This document shows, one piece after another, positions 1 through 6,031 of a stretch of 7,256 nt of DNA. Location: positions 1 through 7,256 of the forward strand of contig PWZK01000387.1 of the NCBI GenBank assembly GCA_003567495.1. The letters are read 5' to 3'. Below the pieces are notes generated by a model. It was not told the origin of the DNA. It worked only from the letters and a program-made list of their open reading frames with translations, and did no database searches. The stretch comes from Candidatus Brocadiaceae bacterium (lineage in GTDB: Bacteria > Planctomycetota > Brocadiia > SM23-32). Numbering within the stretch: the first letter of the stretch is position 1; every line of letters begins with the position of its first letter. The position numbers and the translations under genes are program-made.

Positions 1-1451
1 ACATCCGAGACCCATCCCGCCGGCGCGGTCACCAGCAAGGTACCCCCTCTCCTCACATACAATTCAAGAGCCTCGGCCGTCCTGGAAGTTGCTATATACG
101 GCATGGGAGCTATTAAAACCTCGTATTCGGACAGATCTTCGCTGCGGGCAACAAAATCCGCCGTCATGCCGCGACGGCGCAAAAGATCGTGAAAGATTGC
201 CTGCTGCGAAAAATAATCCGCCCCTGAACCCGGCCCCGCATCCGAAAGCGCCCAGGCCGACTCAAAATCAAGCCAGATGCCCGCACGGGCCGCCGGCATC
301 TGTCCCCGCCACAAGCCGTGCAGCCGTTTAAGCTCTGAGATAGTCTGCTTCAGTTCATCGTAACGCCCGCCCGGCATTCCGTCTGAGTTCAGAATACCGC
401 AAAGATGCATCTGCTGCCCCGTCACCGCCGTGCGCCACCTGAAAAAAGAAATAAGCTCGGCACCCCGCCCGGCCGCCTGGTATGCCCAAAGACGCAACTG
501 GCCGGGGTGCGGCTGCACCGGCTCCCCGTTTACCGGGACGGCTCCGGCCTGCTGCTCCATAGCCCAAAAAGGGCCGCGCTTAAGCGACCGAGCCATATCC
601 AGCCCCATAATGCACTCAGCCAGCTTCGAGATATGTGCTGGATAGTTGTTCACCGAAACGACGTCCTGCACCTCTGCCAGTGAAAATGTATTGATATGCG
701 GCAAACTACCGGGCCAGGGCTCATTAACCGTAACAGGAATCTCTACGGCCGAATACTCGTTTATTATATCTTTTTGCCTCATGGCAAAAGCGCGTACCCG
801 TGCCGAAGTAAACCTTCTGTAATCAAGCAGCAGCGATGGATGAGGCGCCTCGGTCGTATCACGCGGCACGGGAACTTCATGCCAGTCCACAAAACTCTGG
901 CTCCAGAATTCGGCCCCCCACAATTTGTTAAGGCGGTCGATGGTGCCGTATCTGCGTTTGAGCCACATCCTGAACGCCTGCTCACATTCATCGCAATAAC
1001 ACGTGCCCCCGGGACCGCTGCTCAGCTCATTATCAATCTGCCAGGCATATATATGAGGATTTTCGCCGAATCTGCGCGCCAGTTCGGTAACGATTCTGCG
1101 TACGTACTTCTCGTAGGCGGGGTTGTTGATACAAACGTGACGTCTGGAGCCATAGTAAAGCTGTCTCCCATCGGAGCATTGCGGCAGAATACTTTTGTGG
1201 CGGCTGAAAAGCCATGGCGGGGGGGCCGCGGTCGGGGTGCAAAGGATAATTTTCAACCCTTCACCCGAAAGGATATCTATGACATCCCCGAGCCAGTCCA
1301 TCTCGATGCGCTCGCGTCGCGGTTCGAGCCGTGACCACGCGAACTCGCCTATTCTGACCACCTCGACGCCAAGCTGCGCCATACTGCGAGCATCCTTCTC
1401 CCAGCGATCCTGCGGCCATTGCTCCGGATAATATGCCACGCCTATTTTCAT
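1..1451 (-). CDS. GH42 beta-galactosidase, C-terminus cut off by the left edge
   Basis: Family 42 glycoside hydrolases remove terminal beta-D-galactosyl units from galactosides and galactan fragments by a retaining mechanism. Translation from the ATG at 1451 stays open for 483 codons to position 1, against about 650-690 residues for full family members, so roughly the last quarter is missing. It opens MKIGVAYYPEQWP, the typical GH42 N-terminus, with no signal peptide, so it is probably cytoplasmic. Catalytic residues are visible: E142 (acid/base, in WQIDNEL) and E299 (nucleophile, in FWAMEQQAG). C107, C151, C153 and C156 match the four-cysteine zinc site described for the Thermus A4 enzyme (C106/150/152/155). 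Residues 1 to about 390 form the barrel; about 395-483 look like the start of the trimerisation domain (RAGIWLDFESAWAL, then YVRRGGTLLV). An AGGA Shine-Dalgarno lies 8 nt before the ATG. The outer-membrane protein gene lies 96 bp upstream on the same strand. Family assignment is firm; substrate is inferred. Confidence 0.95.
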   Translation of the reverse strand, partial: MKIGVAYYPEQWPQDRWEKDARSMAQLGVEVVRIGEFAWSRLEPRRERIEMDWLGDVIDILSGEGLKIILCTPTAAPPPWLFSRHKSILPQCSDGRQLYYGSRRHVCINNPAYEKYVRRIVTELARRFGENPHIYAWQIDNELSSGPGGTCYCDECEQAFRMWLKRRYGTIDRLNKLWGAEFWSQSFVDWHEVPVPRDTTEAPHPSLLLDYRRFTSARVRAFAMRQKDIINEYSAVEIPVTVNEPWPGSLPHINTFSLAEVQDVVSVNNYPAHISKLAECIMGLDMARSLKRGPFWAMEQQAGAVPVNGEPVQPHPGQLRLWAYQAAGRGAELISFFRWRTAVTGQQMHLCGILNSDGMPGGRYDELKQTISELKRLHGLWRGQMPAARAGIWLDFESAWALSDAGPGSGADYFSQQAIFHDLLRRRGMTADFVARSEDLSEYEVLIAPMPYIATSRTAEALELYVRRGGTLLVTAPAGWVSD

Positions 1452-1460
1452 GTTTTTTGT

Positions 1461-1484
1461 CCTGCTTTTTTTCAAAAAAGTAGG
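1461..1484 (-). promoter_or_regulatory. A/T-rich hairpin overlapping the ribosome binding site of the GH42 gene
   Basis: The arms CCTGCTTTTTT and AAAAAAGTAGG pair over 11 positions with one G-T wobble, around a very short TC centre. On the minus strand the second arm ends in GCAGG, which overlaps the only Shine-Dalgarno-like site of the GH42 gene (AGGA at 1463-1460, 8 nt from the ATG). It could terminate readthrough from the upstream outer-membrane protein gene or mask the ribosome binding site. The pairing is seen; the role is inferred. Confidence 0.4.
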
Positions 1485-1491
1485 CACCGCT

Positions 1492-1546
1492 GGGAGCGCG
1501 CCCGCAGGGCCTGCCTGCAGCAGACAGGTGGTTCACTGAGGACTTG
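1492..1546 (+). repeat. Dispersed composite repeat, copy A: GC-rich hairpin plus GTGGTTCACTGAGGACTT core
   Basis: The copy begins with GGGAGCGCG (1492-1500). An imperfect hairpin follows: CCTGCCTG (1510-1517), loop CAG, CAGACAGG (1521-1528). The core GTGGTTCACTGAGGACTT occupies 1528-1545. The same hairpin-then-core order recurs at 3151-3202, the 18-nt core recurs exactly in inverted orientation at 7137-7155, and a related leader plus hairpin starts at 7203. The copy ends just 3' of the stop codon of the outer-membrane protein gene (stop at 1550-1548). No protein is encoded. It resembles a short non-coding interspersed element; its function is unknown. Confidence 0.65.
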
Positions 1547-1547
1547 C

Positions 1548-2435
1548 TCAGAAGCGCCATATAGCTCCCGCTGTCATGCCCGGCCCGCTATCCAGTCTCG
1601 CGCGCTCAATCCTCGAGCCGCGCCTGTCATATAACCTCCATTCCCTCTCAATATAATACAGCCCGAAAACGTTGAGCTCAAGATTATCTGTCGGATTATA
1701 CTCCACGCCAAGCCTGGTTACTATCGCGCGGTGCCGGAAATATCCTTTTTTCGATGCCGGGCTGTTATCTTTCAATCGATATGTGCCGGCGGCCGGAACA
1801 ACGCCTGCCGACGCTGCCAGCCCTTCTTTAACGCGGTATTTAATACCTGTGGGCATTCCGATGGAACCTGAAAAACCCTTCTCGTTCTCGCTATCGTAGC
1901 GCAAAGCCAAAACCGGCATCAAGTTGCTGCCGACAGGGTGCCAGGCTGCCCCCACACCGGCGGCCCCCTGCCAATTATCACTCAATTGCTTTATCAGCGC
2001 AAGGTCCGCACCACCGCCGAGAGAACGCGACAGCCGGCGTTCAAAACCGCTATACGCTCGTATACCACCCATGAGGGTAAGAGTACCGCTGATCGGATAA
2101 AAACCTCTCGCAGAAAGCATCACATTATGCAGTTCTTTCCATGGAGCCCCGTCAGCCGCAGAAAAACCCGTATCGTGCTCCCCTCTCCAGTTATAGGAAG
2201 ACAAACGGTAGCTCAGGCTGAAGCCGTAATAAGAAACCTTCAGCGTCTGCTTGTCCACCTCCACCTTCGGGGCACTGCCCTTTATGTCCGCGTAAAAGAC
2301 CTTCTCCGCTCCATAGTCAATCGAAGGTCGGAGCAGCCCCGCAAGTTCCCCGGGCGGCCCCGGAAAAACGTTATTCTGCCGCAAGATAGCACAGAAGCAA
2401 ATCAGCATGAGGAGCGCCGGTTTCTTGCTGATCAT
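1548..2435 (-). CDS. Secreted outer-membrane beta-barrel protein of unknown function
   Basis: The product is 295 residues. MISKK followed by a hydrophobic stretch (about residues 7-18, ALLMLICFCAIL) is a Sec signal peptide. There is no clear lipobox, although two cysteines sit in the stretch. The rest alternates polar and hydrophobic residues in many short strands with aromatic girdle residues and Gly/Asn/Asp turns, for example LKVSYYGFSLSYRL, LTLMGGIRAYSGF, LELNVFGLYYIEREW. The chain ends in GAIWRF, and a terminal phenylalanine is the usual outer-membrane beta-signal recognised by the BAM assembly machinery. About 10-14 strands would fit the length. It may belong to a DUF6268-like group of small barrels, but I cannot confirm that. 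The ATG at 2435 is the only sensible start; an upstream ATG is followed at once by TAA. It lies between rubrerythrin and GH42 on the same strand and might pass galactosides to the GH42 enzyme. Barrel fold is well supported; function is not known. Confidence 0.8.
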   Translation of the reverse strand: MISKKPALLMLICFCAILRQNNVFPGPPGELAGLLRPSIDYGAEKVFYADIKGSAPKVEVDKQTLKVSYYGFSLSYRLSSYNWRGEHDTGFSAADGAPWKELHNVMLSARGFYPISGTLTLMGGIRAYSGFERRLSRSLGGGADLALIKQLSDNWQGAAGVGAAWHPVGSNLMPVLALRYDSENEKGFSGSIGMPTGIKYRVKEGLAASAGVVPAAGTYRLKDNSPASKKGYFRHRAIVTRLGVEYNPTDNLELNVFGLYYIEREWRLYDRRGSRIERARLDSGPGMTAGAIWRF

Positions 2436-2447
2436 TATATCATATCG

Positions 2448-2463
2448 CCCGGTTCTCGCCGGG
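2448..2463 (-). promoter_or_regulatory. Small GC hairpin in the leader of the outer-membrane protein gene
   Basis: CCCGG (2448-2452) and CCGGG (2459-2463) pair over 5 bp around a 6-nt loop, ending 12 nt before the ATG at 2435. It lies in the 5' leader, where a ribosome binding site would be expected; no good Shine-Dalgarno is visible. The short stem may be chance or may modulate translation. Confidence 0.3.
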
Positions 2464-2481
2464 TAAGCGCTTAATATCGCA

Positions 2482-2505
2482 ACATCGACAACAAATTGTC
2501 GATGT
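2482..2505. promoter_or_regulatory. Perfect 10-bp dyad, operator-like, upstream of the outer-membrane protein gene
   Basis: ACATCGACAA (2482-2491) and TTGTCGATGT (2496-2505) form a perfect inverted repeat with a CAAA spacer, 46 bp upstream of the ATG at 2435. On the minus strand a possible promoter overlaps it: TCGACA (-35-like, 5 of 6) inside the dyad, then an 18-nt spacer and GATATT (-10-like, 4 of 6). That arrangement suggests a binding site for a dimeric repressor. As a terminator for rubrerythrin it is less convincing, because neither strand has a T-run directly after the stem. The regulator is not in the window. Confidence 0.45.
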
Positions 2506-2533
2506 ACTAAAAAATTATGTCGTTTGCCGTTTA

Positions 2534-2557
2534 GTCGTGGCCGTTGTCGTGGTCGTT
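2534..2557 (+). repeat. Two-copy 12-bp tandem repeat (GTCGTGGYCGTT)
   Basis: GTCGTGGCCGTT (2534-2545) is followed directly by GTCGTGGTCGTT (2546-2557), with one mismatch. A degenerate third unit (GTCGTTTGCCGTTTA) precedes them at 2519-2533. It lies in the non-coding gap between rubrerythrin and the outer-membrane protein gene, with no visible function. Confidence 0.5.
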
Positions 2558-2561
2558 TTAT

Positions 2562-2597
2562 TAATTCTTTTTCAAGCGAAGTCTTGAAAAAGAATTA
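2562..2597 (-). terminator. Strong 15-bp hairpin just after the rubrerythrin stop, probable terminator
   Basis: TAATTCTTTTTCAAG (2562-2576) and CTTGAAAAAGAATTA (2583-2597) are perfectly complementary over 15 bp with a 6-nt loop. The stem begins 5 nt after the TAA of the rubrerythrin gene on the minus strand. Its position argues for a transcription end or an mRNA 3'-end stabiliser. It is not a classical intrinsic terminator: the stem is A/T-rich and no uninterrupted U-run follows on either strand. Confidence 0.5.
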
Positions 2598-2602
2598 GGC
2601 GC

Positions 2603-3115
2603 TTACCGAAATGTGTTAAACATTTTATAGTGTTCCTGCTCTATGCCGGCTATGGCCGAGAATATCTCTTTCAGCCGCGGCTCGGCCGCTTCACGTGCAA
2701 AACGCGAATACATTTTCACCGCCCTGTCCTCGCGGTCATGCGACTGCTGCATATTGGCCGCATCGTCATCGCAGCACTTTTCAGGCTCGATCTCCGGCTC
2801 CTCAACGCCGAGATGGTCCGCCAGCAGTTCCAGATGCTCGGCTTCGTGCTTGCCTATGCGTTTAAAAAGCACCTTCACAACATCGTTTTCGGCACAATCG
2901 GCCGCGCATTTATAAAACGCCACGTTGCTTGCTTCTATCTTCATCGCCTGTTGAACGAATTTCCTGGATTTTTCGCTGAGCTCCAGCCCGTTATAGTCGA
3001 CATATTCCGCAGCATCCGCGATATAACGCCCGGCAACACCGCAAAACGGACACCTGTCAGGCACTGCGTTACCAATATACGTCTCACCGCAAATAAGACA
3101 TCTGAAAGGTTTCAT
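2603..3115 (-). CDS. Reverse rubrerythrin (N-terminal rubredoxin plus ferritin-like di-iron domain)
   Basis: Rubrerythrins reduce hydrogen peroxide to water in the cytoplasm of anaerobes, taking electrons through a rubredoxin-type iron centre. The 170-residue product starts with a rubredoxin-like knuckle, C6-x2-C9 and C22-x2-C25, binding one iron. A four-helix ferritin-like domain follows (about 47-170) with expected di-iron ligands E61 (KIEASN), E91/H94 (HEAEH), E129 (DREDR) and E159/H162 (IEQEH). Classical rubrerythrin carries the rubredoxin domain at the C-terminus; the N-terminal position here marks the 'reverse' form known from clostridia. The linker between helix pairs (about 103-122) is acidic and holds an adjacent cysteine pair, C114-C115. 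The start is supported by an ideal AAGGAGGT site 6 nt before the ATG. The 5' side faces the GH5 gene across a divergent intergenic region. The terminal electron donor is not visible here. Confidence 0.93.
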   Translation of the reverse strand: MKPFRCLICGETYIGNAVPDRCPFCGVAGRYIADAAEYVDYNGLELSEKSRKFVQQAMKIEASNVAFYKCAADCAENDVVKVLFKRIGKHEAEHLELLADHLGVEEPEIEPEKCCDDDAANMQQSHDREDRAVKMYSRFAREAAEPRLKEIFSAIAGIEQEHYKMFNTFR

Positions 3116-3121
3116 AATCCG

Positions 3122-3129
3122 ACCTCCTT
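3122..3129 (-). promoter_or_regulatory. Strong Shine-Dalgarno site of the rubrerythrin gene
   Basis: On the minus strand AAGGAGGT lies 6 nt upstream of the ATG at 3115. It is the only near-perfect anti-16S match before a gene in this window and predicts high translation of rubrerythrin relative to its neighbours. Confidence 0.85.
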
Positions 3130-3150
3130 GTGAAAAGTTTAAAATCCAGC

Positions 3151-3202
3151 CTGCCTGTTGCCTGCCTGGCGGCAGACAGGCAGGTGATTCACTGAAGACT
3201 TA
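3151..3202 (+). repeat. Dispersed composite repeat, copy B, in the rubrerythrin/GH5 divergent region
   Basis: Two CTGCCTG-type units open it. The hairpin CCTGCCTG (3161-3168), loop GCGG, CAGACAGG (3173-3180) follows, then CAGG and the core GTGATTCACTGAAGACTTA (3184-3202). The core matches the inverted copy at 7137-7155 at 17 of 19 positions; both differences are G to A. The hairpin arms, including the same C/A mismatch, are identical to those of copy A. The element sits between two divergent gene starts, so it may affect transcription of either gene or have inserted there neutrally. Confidence 0.65.
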
Positions 3203-3224
3203 CACCGGAATATTTAAGCCGCTT

Positions 3225-3252
3225 TTATCATAACGGCAATTTGTGGTAAAAT
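3225..3252 (+). promoter_or_regulatory. Possible sigma-70-type promoter for the GH5-holA pair
   Basis: TTATCA (3225-3230, 4 of 6 to TTGACA), a 16-nt spacer and TAAAAT (3247-3252, 5 of 6 to TATAAT) would start transcription near 3259. That is upstream of the preferred GH5 start at 3330 and downstream of the alternative GTG at 3243, so if real it favours the shorter protein. It is a consensus match in A/T-rich sequence only. Confidence 0.35.
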
Positions 3253-3329
3253 CAAATAACAACAGATTTTTCTTGCCGGACTGTTTTTTAACTGAAAATT
3301 TAAAACGATACAATAGGGCAGCGACGCAT

Positions 3330-4982
3330 ATGAGCATTTTTACCCGCACATTTCATAAACCAGCTACAAATACTTTTAAGCGCGCCTTTGCTCTGCTTAA
3401 ACGGCTTTTTTGGCAGGCTAACACGCACCCACCGGCCCCCGTGCAGGTCTTCGCCGCTCTGTGGATGCTTTTTTTCGCCATGAATGCCGCGGGTAATACG
3501 CTGCCGGACGGACAGGATATCAAAGAATCGGCTCGCGCATTGCCTGAAGCTGCTTACAACCATCTCCCACGCTGGCGAGGATTTAACCTTCTCAACAAAT
3601 ATTCTGCGGACTGGTCGGACGGCTCGTTCGAAGAAAAAGATTTCCGTTTGATCTCAAAACTCGGCTTTAATTTCGTGCGCCTGCCGATGGACTATCGGAT
3701 GTGGATTCGAGACGGTGACTGGGAAAAGTTTGACGAAACGGCCCTTTCAGAAATCGACCGGGCGATAAAATGGGGGGGAAAATACGACCTGCACGTCAGC
3801 ATCAACTTTCATCGCATCCCCGGCTACTGCGTAAATCCGCCAGAGGAAGAATACAATATCTGGAAAGACCCCGAGCCGCTGCGTGTGGCATCACTGCACT
3901 GGACGAAGTTTGCGCGTCGCTACCGCCACATATCAAACCGCAACCTTAGCTTTAACCTGATAAACGAACCCCCCCGGATGGATGCGGAAGAATATCACCG
4001 CGTAATTGAAACTCTGGTCGAAGCAATTCGCCGTGAAGATCCGAAGAGGCTGATCATTGCCGACGGACTGAACCACGGACGGGAGCCGGTTCCAGAACTC
4101 GCCCGCCTTAAAATTGCACAGAGCGCACGCGGATATTTTCCGTTCAGATTTACGCACTACAGGGCCGGATGGGTAGACGGCAGTGATAAATGGCCAATCC
4201 CGGTTTGGCCACCGACAGGATTGTATGCATACCTGTACGGCGATTCAAGGCCGGAGATGACCGGGCCCATGGTTATCGAGGGTGAATTTATCCACCCGCT
4301 TACCCTCGGAATGCACGTCCATACGGTATCCGACCACGCCCGGCTGAAAGTCCGGGCCGATGGAAATACAGTGTTCAAGCACGACTTTGTATGCGAACCC
4401 GAGGGCGAAGAATTTAGAGAAATCCACTACAACGAAGAATGGGAGGTCTATCAATGTATATACGATCGCGAATACGAAGCTGAAATACCACCGAAAACCG
4501 AACGGATTGAAATTAAAATTGTCGAGGGCGACTGGCTGAAAATTACAGGTTTGACTCTGACCGGGCCCGGAAGCGACATGACACTGACCCTTACTCCACG
4601 CCGCGAATGGGGATATTCGCCCGGAAATGTGAAAATCGAAGAAAAAGACGGTAAGCTTGCGGTTAAAATCGGAGATCGCATAAGGCTCATCGCCCGTCAG
4701 AAACTCCGGGAGGAGTCTGTCGAACCGTGGCTGGAACTTCGCGATAAAGGCGTGGGCGTAATGGTTGGAGAATGGGGCGTTTATAACAAAACTCCCCATG
4801 AGGATGCAATGCGCTGGATGGAGGACTGCCTGAAAAATTGGAAACAGGCGGAGTTTGGATGGGCGCTCTGGAATTTCCGGGGTGATTTCGGCCCGCTGGA
4901 AAGCGGACGCGGGGACGTCGATTATATAGAGTGGCATGGCTACGAAACTGACGCCCGAATGCTTGAGATGCTGCTACGTTAA
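3330..4982 (+). CDS. Exported GH5-family (cellulase superfamily) glycoside hydrolase with an inserted beta-rich domain
   Basis: GH5 enzymes are retaining hydrolases acting on beta-linked glucans, mannans and related glycans. From the ATG at 3330 the product has 550 residues. A long basic N-region and a hydrophobic stretch (about 38-54, VQVFAALWMLFFAMNAA) form a signal peptide or membrane anchor. The barrel starts near RWRGFNLL. Catalytic glutamates are E213 (FNLINEPP, acid/base) and E481 (VMVGEWGVYN, nucleophile); WALWNFRGDFG near the C-terminus is the usual last-strand motif. The two glutamates lie 268 residues apart, against about 90-130 in ordinary GH5. The excess, roughly 307-456, is strand-rich and looks like an inserted carbohydrate-binding-type module. 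In the beta-6 motif (RGYFPFRFTHY) arginine replaces the usual His of HxY. A GTG at 3243 would add 29 residues, but the possible promoter at 3225-3252 and the signal-peptide position favour 3330; AGGG lies 11 nt upstream. holA follows after 41 bp. Substrate unknown. Confidence 0.88.
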   Translation: MSIFTRTFHKPATNTFKRAFALLKRLFWQANTHPPAPVQVFAALWMLFFAMNAAGNTLPDGQDIKESARALPEAAYNHLPRWRGFNLLNKYSADWSDGSFEEKDFRLISKLGFNFVRLPMDYRMWIRDGDWEKFDETALSEIDRAIKWGGKYDLHVSINFHRIPGYCVNPPEEEYNIWKDPEPLRVASLHWTKFARRYRHISNRNLSFNLINEPPRMDAEEYHRVIETLVEAIRREDPKRLIIADGLNHGREPVPELARLKIAQSARGYFPFRFTHYRAGWVDGSDKWPIPVWPPTGLYAYLYGDSRPEMTGPMVIEGEFIHPLTLGMHVHTVSDHARLKVRADGNTVFKHDFVCEPEGEEFREIHYNEEWEVYQCIYDREYEAEIPPKTERIEIKIVEGDWLKITGLTLTGPGSDMTLTLTPRREWGYSPGNVKIEEKDGKLAVKIGDRIRLIARQKLREESVEPWLELRDKGVGVMVGEWGVYNKTPHEDAMRWMEDCLKNWKQAEFGWALWNFRGDFGPLESGRGDVDYIEWHGYETDARMLEMLLR

Positions 4983-5023
4983 TTTGCAAAACAGCGGGCT
5001 AATATCATAAGATATGGCGTATC

Positions 5024-6031
5024 ATGAATATCAAAGCACTTCAAATCGGAAAGCACCTTGAAGAATCGGGGATTTCCCCCGTTTATGTTCTCTGCGGAGA
5101 AGATGATTCGCTGATATCAGCCTCCCTGTCGGCACTGCGGAAATGTAACGAAACAGGGGATATGCCCGGAAGCACCTCGGTTGAGTTTGACGAGCTTGAT
5201 GATGCCAGGGTCATATTCGACCAGCTTTATACCCGCCCCTTTCTTGGCATGGCGGGGCGACGGATGGTCATCGCAAGGTGCGGCGGCGAGCTGGCTGAGG
5301 CGGCGCCGGATCAACTCGCGGAATACAGCAAAGATCCCGCCTCGTTTTCCGTACTGGTGTTGTGCTGCACAAAGCTGGACAGACGAAAAAACCCCGGGCG
5401 CGAGCTTGCCCGCTCTGCGGTATGGGTTGATTGCAGTAAGATCAGGTGGAATGACGCCCGACAATGGGTTCGCGAGGAGGCGAGGCGACAGGGCAAAAGG
5501 CTGGATTCAGGCCTGGACTATGCGCTTGTTCGGGCTGTCGGGCCGCATATCTCCGCACTGAAAGAAGAACTCGAAAAACTGGTTTTATACACAGGGAAGC
5601 GCAAAGTAATCGACCGGCGTGCGATGGAAGAAATAGTGCCTGCAAGCAGGTCGCGCACGGTTTTTGAACTGAGCGATGCGATTGCCCGCTCGGACGCACG
5701 GGAGGCAGTTGCGCTCTCAGAAACGCTGCTGCTGTACGGAGAGGCCCCGGAGATGATAATTGCATTTCTCGGCAGCCGCATGCGACAGCTCTGGCAGATA
5801 GCACGTCTTGCGCGCGAGAGGACCCCGCCGCGCACAATAGCAAAAGAAGTCGGGGTACCTGATTTTGCGGTTAAAAAGGCACTGGAGTCGGTCAGGAAAC
5901 GCGACGAACGATGGTTTGCCGGAAGGATAAAGATCCTTGCCGAAGCCGACAGCGAACTTAAAACGTCTTCCCTCCCATCCCGGGCACGTCCCAGATGGAT
6001 GACCGCCGTGGTGCTCAGGCTGTGCGAATGA
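5024..6031 (+). CDS. holA: DNA polymerase III subunit delta (clamp-loader wrench)
   Basis: The delta subunit of the clamp loader opens the beta sliding clamp so that it can be loaded on primed DNA; the protein is cytoplasmic and essential in most bacteria. The 335-residue product has normal family length. Family features in order: the N-terminal strand and pseudo-P-loop YVLCGEDDSL (21-30) of the degenerate AAA+ fold; LYTRPFLGMAGRRMVIA (68-84), where F73-L74 fall at the position of the E. coli clamp-wrench Leu73-Phe74; the ELEKLVLY helix (182-189); TVFELSDAIA (212-221), which begins the collar-domain linker; and a C-terminal helical collar domain (about 215-335). There is no intact Walker A motif, as expected for delta. 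The ATG at 5024 has only a weak ribosome binding site. The gene follows GH5 by 41 bp, probably co-transcribed by position rather than function. Its last 17 bp overlap the end of the convergent PHP gene. Confidence 0.93.
   Translation: MNIKALQIGKHLEESGISPVYVLCGEDDSLISASLSALRKCNETGDMPGSTSVEFDELDDARVIFDQLYTRPFLGMAGRRMVIARCGGELAEAAPDQLAEYSKDPASFSVLVLCCTKLDRRKNPGRELARSAVWVDCSKIRWNDARQWVREEARRQGKRLDSGLDYALVRAVGPHISALKEELEKLVLYTGKRKVIDRRAMEEIVPASRSRTVFELSDAIARSDAREAVALSETLLLYGEAPEMIIAFLGSRMRQLWQIARLARERTPPRTIAKEVGVPDFAVKKALESVRKRDERWFAGRIKILAEADSELKTSSLPSRARPRWMTAVVLRLCE

Noticed and set aside
696..1334. 212-codon open frame on the plus strand
   Set aside because: It lies wholly antisense to the GH42 gene, whose catalytic and zinc-binding motifs are clear; its translation has no recognisable domain.
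1938..2474. 178-codon open frame on the plus strand
   Set aside because: It is antisense to the outer-membrane protein gene; the translation is rich in Arg and His with no domain features.
2630..3133. 167-codon open frame on the plus strand
   Set aside because: It mirrors the rubrerythrin gene, which has all iron ligands and an ideal ribosome binding site.
1492..3202. CRISPR-like array from the repeats at 1492 and 3151
   Set aside because: The copies are about 1.6 kb apart with genes between them; there is no regular spacing and no cas gene.
3243..3329. Upstream GTG start extending the GH5 protein by 29 residues
   Set aside because: The extension is Asn/Arg-rich without similarity, it would overlap the possible -10 element, and it pushes the signal-peptide hydrophobic stretch too far from the N-terminus.
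4245..4937. 230-codon open frame on the minus strand
   Set aside because: It is antisense to the GH5 gene over the insert and nucleophile region; no coherent protein features.
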